NCBI GenBank assembly: GCA_030705695.1
Contig: JAUZPX010000105.1
Span: 1 to 6,256 of the forward strand
Direction: 5' to 3'
DNA from: Bacillota bacterium
GTDB lineage: Bacteria > Bacillota > Clostridia > Oscillospirales > Acutalibacteraceae
DNA length: 6,256 bases
The notes beneath the pieces are model-generated. The model saw only the letters and a program-made list of their open reading frames with translations, was not told where the DNA came from and ran no database searches. Shown here one piece after another: positions 1 through 5,791 of this stretch (its first letter is position 1; each line of letters starts with the position of its first letter). The position numbers and the translations under genes are program-made.

Positions 1-282
1 AATAATATATTTTATATTTTATATAATATGGACATTCGTTATCACCCAAAACAAGATGATCCAACTCCGCTTGAAACCTGCGATCAGATGGAAATATCGC
101 TTTTAAATGTTCTTAATAATTTGACGAGCATTCACACACGAGCAAAAAACATTAGGTTTCAAATTGTGGGGGATTTTCCAGTGTTACACGCTTTTGCTGA
201 TTATAGCGTGAGGATGGAATATGATGATGGAATTGTTCAACCACTTCAGGAAAATATTTCTTCGAAGATTTTAACAAAATAG
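1..282 (+). CDS. Tail terminator family protein, XkdJ-like (5' partial)
   Basis: Open from the first base of the window to TAG at 280-282, giving 93 visible codons. An ATG exists at 28, but nothing purine-rich precedes it (the DNA there is almost pure A/T) and the frame stays open upstream, so this is most likely an internal Met and the true start lies outside the window. The visible part has the layout I associate with the PBSX XkdJ-type tail terminator family: a beta strand ending in a DIRYHPK-like segment, a helix (about 15-35 residues after the Met, with ETCDQMEISLLNVLNNL), then a strand pair around RFQIVGDFPVLHAFADYSV. Terminators cap the head-proximal end of the tube and sheath. The position directly before the sheath gene agrees with that role. 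The family call rests on pattern and context; a head-tail connector-type neighbour is the main alternative. Confidence 0.72.
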   Translation, partial: NNIFYILYNMDIRYHPKQDDPTPLETCDQMEISLLNVLNNLTSIHTRAKNIRFQIVGDFPVLHAFADYSVRMEYDDGIVQPLQENISSKILTK

Positions 283-287
283 CTTAA

Positions 288-295
288 AGAAGGAG
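288..295 (+). promoter_or_regulatory. Ribosome binding site of the sheath gene
   Basis: AGAAGGAG lies 11 bases before the ATG at 307. It favours this start over the in-frame ATG at 328, in agreement with the protein N-terminus, which resembles other XkdK-type sheaths from its first residues. Confidence 0.8.
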
Positions 296-306
296 CGAAA
301 TAATTA

Positions 307-1668
307 ATGGGCGGCACATTTACTTCAATGAACAAAATCAGACCAGACACATATATAAATTTCGTTGCTGTTCCTCAGCAGTCTGATGGATTATCAAATC
401 GAGGAGTTGTAACATTTGCGACAAATCTTGATTGGGGTGCAAGTAATACACTTATTGAACTGTACAGCACAGATTTAACTGACGGTTCAAGCTTTTCGAA
501 AGTTGGGTTGACTGCATATAGCGGATCTGCATCACAAATTTTTAGAGAGGCATTAAGAGGTTGCGCTAAAGCATTAGTGTGGCGGCTGAATGGAAACGGG
601 ATTCAGGCAACAGCAACAGATAAAAGCGGATTATCGGCAACTGCGCTGTATTCTGGCGTTTTAGGTAATTCAATTGCAATTACAAGCACACAAAAGGGAA
701 CTACAAACGTTTTTGACATTTCAACTGTTGTTAACGGAGAGGTTATGGACACTCAAACTATAGCTACCTATGATCAACTTGTTTCAAATGATTGGGTAAC
801 TTTTTCTTCTGATATTGGAAAGGCGGCAAAGTCTATTGCTGGAATGCAACTCTCAGGAGGAGTAAATGGAACTCCAACTGTAGGCAGCAGCGGTACAATT
901 TTCACACCGTACTTTACGGCGTTGCAGTCAAATACGCAGTGGAATACTTTAGCCGCTTTGGATGTAACTGCAACAGACACATCTATATCAAATGAAGCCG
1001 CAGCGCTTGTAACATATATGCGTGAAACAAAAGGAATTAAAGTTCAAGCTGTTGTTTTAAATTTCCCACAAGCAAATTACGAGGGAATTATTTCAATCTC
1101 ACAGGGATATACAACAGATTCCGAAAGCATTCAACCAACAATTTTTGCTGCAACTATTGCAGGATTAACTGCAGGCGCAGAGCCAAATCAATCATTAACT
1201 AATTATGTAATTCCGAGCGCAACTGGGATTATTAATCCGATGACGGATGACCAGATAAATACTGCACTTGCAAATGGCCAAATGGTAATTGCACAGCGGC
1301 AAGACGGACAAATTGCCATAGTACAAGATATTAACACACTATATTTAGTACCCACAAATAAAAACTCGGATTGGCAAAAAAACCGTATTATAAGAACGCT
1401 TGATGATATTGCAACATTTTGTCAAATTACTGGAATTCAGCGCTATATCGGGATGATCTCAAATGATGATACCGGACGAAATCTTTTAAAGTCGGAAATC
1501 ATAGCGCATCTAAATCAATTAGTTGCGATTGAATGCATTCAATCATTTGATAGTTCAAAAGATATTGTTATTTCGCAAGGTGATGAAATTAATGATGTAG
1601 TTATTCAGTTGTGGATTCAACCAATCGACGCGGTTGAAAAAATCTATATTACTGTTAATGTTACTTGA
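307..1668 (+). CDS. xkdK: Phage tail sheath protein, XkdK-like
   Basis: Contractile outer sheath subunit (453 aa; PBSX XkdK is of similar length). The N-terminus GGTFTSMNKIRPDTYINFV is the typical opening of this family. Residues about 30-105 form the N-terminal domain. A beta-rich insert follows at about 110-180. The central sheath domain starts at the LSGGVNGT motif (182-189) and runs to about 350. The C-terminal domain (about 355-453) carries the most conserved stretches: WQKNRIIRTLDDIA (356-369), GRNLLKSEI (390-398) and a closing strand region with QPIDAVEKIYITV (438-450). These C-terminal strands exchange between neighbouring subunits and link sheath to tube in known contractile tails. 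It lies 24 bases after the terminator-like gene and 17 bases before the tube gene. Its presence is what marks the tail as contractile. The gene is intact, with no sign of frameshift. Confidence 0.96.
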   Translation: MGGTFTSMNKIRPDTYINFVAVPQQSDGLSNRGVVTFATNLDWGASNTLIELYSTDLTDGSSFSKVGLTAYSGSASQIFREALRGCAKALVWRLNGNGIQATATDKSGLSATALYSGVLGNSIAITSTQKGTTNVFDISTVVNGEVMDTQTIATYDQLVSNDWVTFSSDIGKAAKSIAGMQLSGGVNGTPTVGSSGTIFTPYFTALQSNTQWNTLAALDVTATDTSISNEAAALVTYMRETKGIKVQAVVLNFPQANYEGIISISQGYTTDSESIQPTIFAATIAGLTAGAEPNQSLTNYVIPSATGIINPMTDDQINTALANGQMVIAQRQDGQIAIVQDINTLYLVPTNKNSDWQKNRIIRTLDDIATFCQITGIQRYIGMISNDDTGRNLLKSEIIAHLNQLVAIECIQSFDSSKDIVISQGDEINDVVIQLWIQPIDAVEKIYITVNVT

Positions 1669-1670
1669 TG

Positions 1671-1677
1671 AAAGGAG
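1671..1677 (+). promoter_or_regulatory. Ribosome binding site of the tube gene
   Basis: AAAGGAG begins two bases after the sheath stop and ends 8 bases before ATG 1686. The spacing selects 1686 over the second in-frame ATG at 1692. Confidence 0.8.
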
Positions 1678-1685
1678 TGTAAACA

Positions 1686-2159
1686 ATGTCAATGGTACTT
1701 AACGCCGGAGATACAATATCCGGCAAAATGGGCAAAGCGGTCATGAATTTAAATGGCAGTATTGAAGATTTGTTTATGGCAAAAAAAGTTGAAGCTAAAA
1801 CAACCATTAAAAAAAATACAATATATGCAATTGGCACTCGTGCAACCCAACACAAGGCGGTTGGCTGGGAAGGTAAAGGAACACTTACAATGTTTATGTT
1901 CACATCTGTTTTTAGAAATTTAGTGAAGCAATTTTCTAAAACAGGCGTGATGCCGTTTTTTGATCTCACCGTTATAAACGATGATCCGAACTCAACAATT
2001 GGAAGACAAACCGTAGTTTTATATAATTGCTTACTTGATGATTCAATTATAGCTCGTTTGGATGTTGGGACTGATGAACTAGAGGACGAAGTTTCATTTA
2101 CTTTTGATGATTTTGACATTCTTGATAGCTTTAAAAAAGCAAAACCAATTCAGAGATAA
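1686..2159 (+). CDS. xkdM: Phage tail tube protein, XkdM-like
   Basis: Inner tube subunit of the contractile tail, 157 aa, close to the length of PBSX XkdM. Family marks visible along the protein: NAGDTISGKMGKAVMNLNG at 6-24 (opening strand pair), a KVEAK segment at 34-38, a basic HKAVGWEGKGTLT segment at 56-68, then a strand around GVMPFFDLTVINDD (87-100). Next comes GRQTVVLYNCLLDD (106-119) and the C-terminal acidic signature ARLDVGTDELEDEVSFTFDD (123-142) followed by FDIL. The last of these is the best conserved part of the family. Tube proteins form hexameric rings stacked on the baseplate hub with the tape measure in the lumen. The gene sits directly after the sheath, as expected. An open frame on the opposite strand across the gene is a shadow of its codon use. 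Confidence 0.95.
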   Translation: MSMVLNAGDTISGKMGKAVMNLNGSIEDLFMAKKVEAKTTIKKNTIYAIGTRATQHKAVGWEGKGTLTMFMFTSVFRNLVKQFSKTGVMPFFDLTVINDDPNSTIGRQTVVLYNCLLDDSIIARLDVGTDELEDEVSFTFDDFDILDSFKKAKPIQR

Positions 2160-2164
2160 GGAGA
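2158..2164 (+). promoter_or_regulatory. Ribosome binding site of the chaperone gene
   Basis: AAGGAGA overlaps the last two bases of the tube stop codon (TAA 2157-2159). The gap from GGAG to ATG 2173 is 9 bases, which fits the first ATG rather than the one at 2191. Overlap of the site with the stop suggests translational coupling to the tube gene. Confidence 0.75.
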
Positions 2165-2172
2165 TATAACAT

Positions 2173-2727
2173 ATGAAGGCTAAAACCCAAATGAACGAAC
2201 AAGAAAAATACGAACTTGAAAACGATAATGACGAATCATATTTTGATGATGAAGAATGTACTGATTCTGATATCGTTGGTGCGAAGTCGCTTGAAGATTT
2301 TTTTGATGAACTCCCCAATGTAACAGAATTATCCAAAGATGTTGTTATCTCGGACAGGCTTGTAAATGGCTATAAAATAATTAATACCGCAGATGGCGAA
2401 AAGAAAATTCCAAATTATATGAAATTCACTTGCGGTCAAATGTCTTTACAGCAACTTGAGAGTTACAGAAGATTAATTAAAACCGACAAACAAAACCGAA
2501 CCAGAGGCGAAATTGATTTTTATTTATCAATTGTCAAAAATCATTGTTTAAATCCGAATTTTAAAAATGCTGAATTAATCAAAAAATCTGGTTGCTTATT
2601 GCCAGAAGACTATATTCAGAAAAAATTAACCGTTGGCGAAATTCAAAGGCTCGCTCAAGAAATTTTAGGATTTAATGGGTTTAATAAAACCATAAACGAA
2701 TTGAAGCAAGAAGTAAAAAACTCCTAA
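2173..2727 (+). CDS. xkdN: XkdN-like tail assembly chaperone, short (0-frame) form
   Basis: 184 aa, placed between tube and tape measure as tail assembly chaperones are in PBSX, P2 and lambda-type tails. Such proteins bind the tape measure and recruit tube subunits before assembly. Residues 8-47 are strongly acidic (many D/E, with DNDESYFDDEE at 18-28) and probably disordered. The conserved XkdN-like part begins near residue 55 (KDVVISDRL). It continues through a strand-rich segment with MKFTCGQMS (83-91) and ends in helices with NFKNAELIKKSGCLLPEDYI (129-148) and KLTVGEIQRLAQEILGFNGF (151-170). This last motif, a leucine-rich helix after GEI, is the most typical part. The 0-frame product ends at TAA 2725-2727, just after the slippery heptamer, and is the expected majority product. 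Confidence 0.85.
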   Translation: MKAKTQMNEQEKYELENDNDESYFDDEECTDSDIVGAKSLEDFFDELPNVTELSKDVVISDRLVNGYKIINTADGEKKIPNYMKFTCGQMSLQQLESYRRLIKTDKQNRTRGEIDFYLSIVKNHCLNPNFKNAELIKKSGCLLPEDYIQKKLTVGEIQRLAQEILGFNGFNKTINELKQEVKNS

Positions 2728-2900
2728 AAGCGGATAGCGCAGATACGTGGTATAACTGGTATTGTTTTATTCGCTTAAAAAAAGATGTTGATTATTTCAA
2801 TAACCTTTCCGCTAGAAAAAAAGCCGCTGCAGCGGCTTTTATTGATGAAGCAGTTGAACGTGAGAAAAAAGAACACGACAATATCAAATCTAAAACATAA
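2173..2900 (+). CDS. Tail assembly chaperone, -1 frameshift fusion form (G-T-like)
   Basis: Predicted extended product: residues 1-183 from the 0 frame up to AAC 2719-2721, then 59 codons in the -1 frame from CTC at 2721 to TAA at 2898-2900, about 242 aa in all. The extension starts LLKADSADTWYNWYCFIRLK, contains KKAAAAAF in its middle and ends in a charged helix with EREKKEHDNIKSK. The -1 frame is open from 2688 (after a TAA at 2685) to 2897 with no ATG, GTG or TTG, so it cannot easily be translated by itself. It fills what would otherwise be a 187-base gap and stops 14 bases before the tape measure start. By analogy with gpG/gpGT of lambda and gpE/E' of P2, the added domain would bind the tube subunit or the tape measure. 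The mechanism is inferred from sequence alone. Confidence 0.82.
2715..2721 (+). promoter_or_regulatory. -1 programmed frameshift slippery heptamer
   Basis: A AAA AAC in phase with the chaperone frame (codons GTA AAA AAC TCC TAA), an exact X XXY YYZ site with the Y=A, Z=C combination. The 0-frame stop is only two codons further. A tRNA pair that slips back one base re-pairs with AAA AAA and continues at CTC 2721. No strong Shine-Dalgarno-like stimulator is seen just upstream, only the purine-rich GAAGCAAGAAG. Confidence 0.82.
2728..2776 (+). promoter_or_regulatory. Possible stem-loop stimulating the frameshift
   Basis: By hand pairing, AAGCGGATAG (2728-2737) can pair with TTTATTCGCTT positions 2767-2776, giving 10 continuous pairs of which two are G-U. 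The stem starts 6 bases after the heptamer (spacer 2722-2727), the usual distance for a stimulatory structure. The loop is 29 bases (2738-2766) and could fold further, for instance ATAC 2743-2746 with GTAT 2750-2753. Only three of the pairs are G-C, so stability is moderate; no folding energy was computed. Confidence 0.5.
2819..2840 (+). other. 22-base perfect palindrome inside the chaperone extension
   Basis: AAAAGCCGCTG followed by its exact reverse complement CAGCGGCTTTT. As RNA it forms a 9-bp stem with a UGCA loop, preceded by A-rich and ended by a four-U run, like a short bidirectional terminator. It lies within the -1 frame and encodes the KKAAAAAF part of the extension, about 75 bases before the tape measure start. 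Whether it ends transcripts, slows ribosomes or merely reflects alanine codons cannot be told. Confidence 0.6.
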
Positions 2901-2904
2901 AGGA
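2899..2904 (+). promoter_or_regulatory. Ribosome binding site of the tape measure gene
   Basis: AAAGGA overlaps the stop of the frameshift frame (TAA 2898-2900) and stands 10 bases before ATG 2915. A second ATG at 2910 is out of frame with the tape measure and too close to the site. The overlap means that only ribosomes finishing the -1 frame terminate directly at this site. Confidence 0.72.
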
Positions 2905-2914
2905 CGGTGATGCA

Positions 2915-5068
2915 ATGGCTACAATTTCAAATACAATTGACCTTACTGATGCTATGTCACCGATCCTTTATTCTGCTTGTGACGCATTTAACGATTTAAT
3001 TGATTATGCCAATTTATTTAATGACACACTTACTTCAATAGAAAATTCGTTTTCAGGTGCATTTAATGCTGACCAAATTGATGATGCCGTAAATGGATTT
3101 AATAATGCAACTGATGCTTTGGGCGGTGCAGATAACAATGCAGAAACATTAAATCAAACTTTGGAGGATACGACTACTTCATCCGAAAATGTGAATAATT
3201 CTCTTGGAAATATGCGCGATACGCTTTTAGTTATAACGCAGGGTGCGGAAGCGTTAAGAGGAGTTTTTGAAGGAATTTCAAAGTTTGCAGAAACTGCTGA
3301 TGAATACAACAACGCAAATCAGCAGTTAACCATAATGACAGACAACTTGCAGCAAACAAAGGCTTTGCAAGAGGCTGTTAATCAGGCGGCTCAAGATTCA
3401 AGGTCAAGTTATGAAGATCTTTCATCAGAAGTATTACATATTTCACAGGTTGCAGGGGGTAGCTTTAAAAACGCTGGGGAAATGGTGCAATTTGCAAAGA
3501 ATCTTAATGAACAAATGGCTGTTGCCGGGCAGACATCTGAACATACGGCAAGTGCTGTTAGCGTAATATCAAGAATGCTTTTGACTGGAAAAGTTCAAGG
3601 AAGAATGTTAGCTAATGTATTAGCAGAAGTCCCCGGACTTGGAAAGGAAATTCAAAAACATCTAGGAATTAGTAATCAGCAATTTGATGAAATGGTAAAA
3701 AAGGGTAAACTATCAGCAGATGTAATCAAAGACAGCGTTCTGGCTTCTACAAAAGACCTATCTGAAGAAATGAAAAATACCCCGATGACTTTCGCACAAA
3801 CTGCGACAGAATTTAAAAACAAAATGAATGATGCGCTCCAGCCGCTTTTTAAGCAACTGCAAAAATTATTAAGCGATCCATCATTTCAAAAATTTATTAA
3901 TGGAGCAATTAACCTTTTAAGCTTTTTGGTTAGCAAAATAGGTAGCTTTGCAAACTTTGTAATAAATCATTGGCAAACGGTCGCAACAACTGTCGCTGGA
4001 TTATTACTAGTGATTGCTGGCGCTTGGATTGCTGAAAATTGGCAGATGGCATTAGCTATGGGTGCATTTACTCTTATTGTAACTCTTTGGAATAACTTTG
4101 GAAATACAGGCAAAATAATCGTGGGCATTATCGGTGCTCTCGCTTTAGCGTGGGGGATATATCAAATTGCGCAGTGGAGTGCAAATGCCGCTGCTGACGC
4201 ATTTCCGTTGACATGGGTTTTGGCTGTGGCAATATTAGCAATTATTTTATTTATTACAATTTTATATCAATTGGCGATGCATGCAAAAACTGTTTTTGGA
4301 TTTATTGCCGGTTCTTCACTTTATATGCTTGCTACAATTAAAGATGTAGGGATTGAGGTCGCAACGGCTGTATTAAATGTTATTCAGTCGGTTGTCGGCG
4401 GAATTCAAGGGTTAATAAATGGAGCGCTTCAAGCTGTTTCGGATTTAATTAATACAGTTACTGGCGGTATAAATAGTTTAATCAATATTGTCGATAAAAT
4501 ACCTGGGGTTCATATTGGGCAAATCGGGACTGTTGATTTTAAGACGCAAGGAGATTGGACAAGTGGAATTAAAAATACAATTTCCGATATGCAAAAACAG
4601 ATTGTCGACCCGAACAAAGCATATCAATACGGATATTCAAAAGGCTCTGATTTTGGCGCAGGCATCCAAAGTTGGACTGAAGATATGACTAAAAAAGCTC
4701 AAGGGCTTCTGAATCCGACAAACAAAGAAAATAATGATGCGACTGGCAAGACCTCAAACGATTTATTGAATCAAATTATGAAAAACACAGGCGGAACGGA
4801 TGGCGATAGTTCGCTTGCCAATGGCGTTAAAGTTAACGGAGGAACTATTGATAAAATTGGCGGAGATATATCAATAAATAAAGATAATTTGAAATATCTT
4901 AAAGACATTGCCAAAGCGCAGTATACGCAAATGATGACGCCTCCTAACTTTAATGTAACATTTTCGGGGGATATTCATAAAGATGTTAATCTTGATGATT
5001 TGTCAAGCGCAGTGGAAACAATGACATACAAGGCATATGCGAGGGCTCTTATCCCGAGCGGAACATAA
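2915..5068 (+). CDS. Phage tail tape measure protein
   Basis: Sets tail length and lies in the tube lumen; in many phages it is ejected first and helps DNA through the membrane. 717 aa. Residues 1-110 are helical with many N/D/T. About 120-300 matches the N-terminal tape measure domain family, with the telling stretch SRMLLTGKVQGRMLANVLAEVPGL near 218-241, followed by LGISNQQFDEMVKKGKLSADVI. Hydrophobic segments lie at about 355-377, 378-392, 398-421 and 430-457, followed to about 530 by a Gly-rich amphipathic region with VVGGIQGLING and VTGGINSLINIVDKIPGV. The C-terminus (from about 650) has NLKYLKDIAKAQY, then a strand and a DLDDLSSAV-type helix, a pattern seen at the end of XkdO-type proteins. 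At about 0.15 nm per residue the tail would be near 105 nm (rule of thumb, inference). It follows the chaperone directly, as usual. Confidence 0.93.
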   Translation: MATISNTIDLTDAMSPILYSACDAFNDLIDYANLFNDTLTSIENSFSGAFNADQIDDAVNGFNNATDALGGADNNAETLNQTLEDTTTSSENVNNSLGNMRDTLLVITQGAEALRGVFEGISKFAETADEYNNANQQLTIMTDNLQQTKALQEAVNQAAQDSRSSYEDLSSEVLHISQVAGGSFKNAGEMVQFAKNLNEQMAVAGQTSEHTASAVSVISRMLLTGKVQGRMLANVLAEVPGLGKEIQKHLGISNQQFDEMVKKGKLSADVIKDSVLASTKDLSEEMKNTPMTFAQTATEFKNKMNDALQPLFKQLQKLLSDPSFQKFINGAINLLSFLVSKIGSFANFVINHWQTVATTVAGLLLVIAGAWIAENWQMALAMGAFTLIVTLWNNFGNTGKIIVGIIGALALAWGIYQIAQWSANAAADAFPLTWVLAVAILAIILFITILYQLAMHAKTVFGFIAGSSLYMLATIKDVGIEVATAVLNVIQSVVGGIQGLINGALQAVSDLINTVTGGINSLINIVDKIPGVHIGQIGTVDFKTQGDWTSGIKNTISDMQKQIVDPNKAYQYGYSKGSDFGAGIQSWTEDMTKKAQGLLNPTNKENNDATGKTSNDLLNQIMKNTGGTDGDSSLANGVKVNGGTIDKIGGDISINKDNLKYLKDIAKAQYTQMMTPPNFNVTFSGDIHKDVNLDDLSSAVETMTYKAYARALIPSGT

Positions 5069-5086
5069 AAAGGTTGTGAGTGGTTA

Positions 5087-5791
5087 GTGGATTATGGCTT
5101 CTTCTTTGAATATGATGGTACTGTTTTACAGTTGCCGGTTAACCCAGAAAAATTAACAGTTCAATATAACGGCAAAAACACTACGATTGATGTGGTTTCT
5201 TTAGGCGAAGTAAATATAATAAAAAATTATGGTTTGCAAACGTTCACTATAGATAGCTTTTTGCCTCAAAGACCTTATGGGAATTACATACGCACAAAGA
5301 ATATGTTTTTAAAACCCGAACAATACTTAAAGTTTTGGGAAAAAGTCAAATCAGATAAAAGACCTATGCGACTGGTTGTTACAGGGATTAATATCAATTT
5401 GCTTGTTTCGATCGAAAATTCAAAGAAATGGGTTGAGGGCGGAGATGATGATGTTTATTTTACTCTCGAACTTAAAGAATATCGAGATTACTCGCCAACA
5501 ACATTAGTATTGACAACCAGTACATCATCTTCTGCTTCTTCATCGACAACCGCCACAAATTCATCTAAACAAGCAACAAGCGCACGCCCTAAAATTGTTG
5601 TAGGCTCAAAAGTTATTGTGAATGGTGTTTTGCATCGAGATAGCTATGGCAGCGGTGCAGGAGCAACAAGAAAAAATTATCACGGTGTTATCAGTTATAT
5701 AAATTTAAAAGGTAGTTGCCCATACCACATCTCGACGCCATCTGGCGGTTGGCAAGGTTGGGTTACCGCAGGAAGTGTTAAACTAGCATGA
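5087..5791 (+). CDS. XkdP-like baseplate/tail protein with C-terminal SH3-like module
   Basis: 234 aa. The start is GTG 5087: it is the only start codon in frame near the beginning, and the protein from there (DYGFFFEYDGTVLQLPVNPEK) aligns by eye with the N-terminus of XkdP-type proteins, where the LQLPVNPE motif (14-21) is typical. The ribosome binding site is weak: AAAGG 5069-5073 at 13 bases, or GTGAG 5076-5080 at 6. Residues 1-137 form the conserved domain, with LGEVNIIKNYGLQTFTIDSFLP (39-60), YGNYI, PEQYLKFWEKVKSDKRPMRLVVTG (78-100) and ending YFTLELKEYRDYSP (124-137). A Ser/Thr/Ala-rich linker follows (138-168). Residues 169-234 are a compact beta-rich module with VGSKVIVNG, DSYGSGAGATRKNYHG, CPYHISTPSGGWQGWV and SVKL. 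PBSX XkdP carries LysM here; this module looks SH3-like instead and probably binds cell wall (inference). It lies 18 bases after the tape measure gene. Confidence 0.85.
   Translation: MDYGFFFEYDGTVLQLPVNPEKLTVQYNGKNTTIDVVSLGEVNIIKNYGLQTFTIDSFLPQRPYGNYIRTKNMFLKPEQYLKFWEKVKSDKRPMRLVVTGININLLVSIENSKKWVEGGDDDVYFTLELKEYRDYSPTTLVLTTSTSSSASSSTTATNSSKQATSARPKIVVGSKVIVNGVLHRDSYGSGAGATRKNYHGVISYINLKGSCPYHISTPSGGWQGWVTAGSVKLA

Noticed and set aside
28..30. ATG at 28 as the true start of the first gene.
   Set aside because: No ribosome binding site precedes it, the frame is open to the window edge, and the protein from here lacks the N-terminal part expected of a tail terminator family member.
1377..1383. 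A second in-phase A AAA AAC heptamer, in the sheath gene.
   Set aside because: It encodes part of the conserved WQKNR motif, and the -1 frame after it meets a TGA within seven codons, so a shift would only truncate the sheath. No extension frame exists.
1781..1787. In-phase A AAA AAA run in the tube gene.
   Set aside because: The -1 frame ends at once (AGT TGA), in the middle of a well conserved protein; it encodes two ordinary lysines.
1661..2119. Long open frame on the - strand across the tube gene, plus shorter ones at 774-980 and 2094-2336.
   Set aside because: They lie opposite well recognised genes, their products are low-complexity (Ser-rich where the + strand has acidic or Asp codons), and they have no plausible start context.
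2158..2175. The chaperone ribosome binding site and start resemble the phage T7 gene 10 leader used in expression vectors.
   Set aside because: The match is not exact (an extra A before CATATG), and the flanking DNA is continuous natural phage sequence, so it is a coincidence of a good Shine-Dalgarno site.
2819..2840. Calling the palindrome a firm rho-independent terminator.
   Set aside because: It lies inside a coding frame in the middle of an operon with essential genes downstream, and has only four T residues after the stem.
4488..4688. 66-codon + strand frame inside the tape measure gene.
   Set aside because: Fully nested in a continuous recognised gene, without a ribosome binding site; a chance frame.
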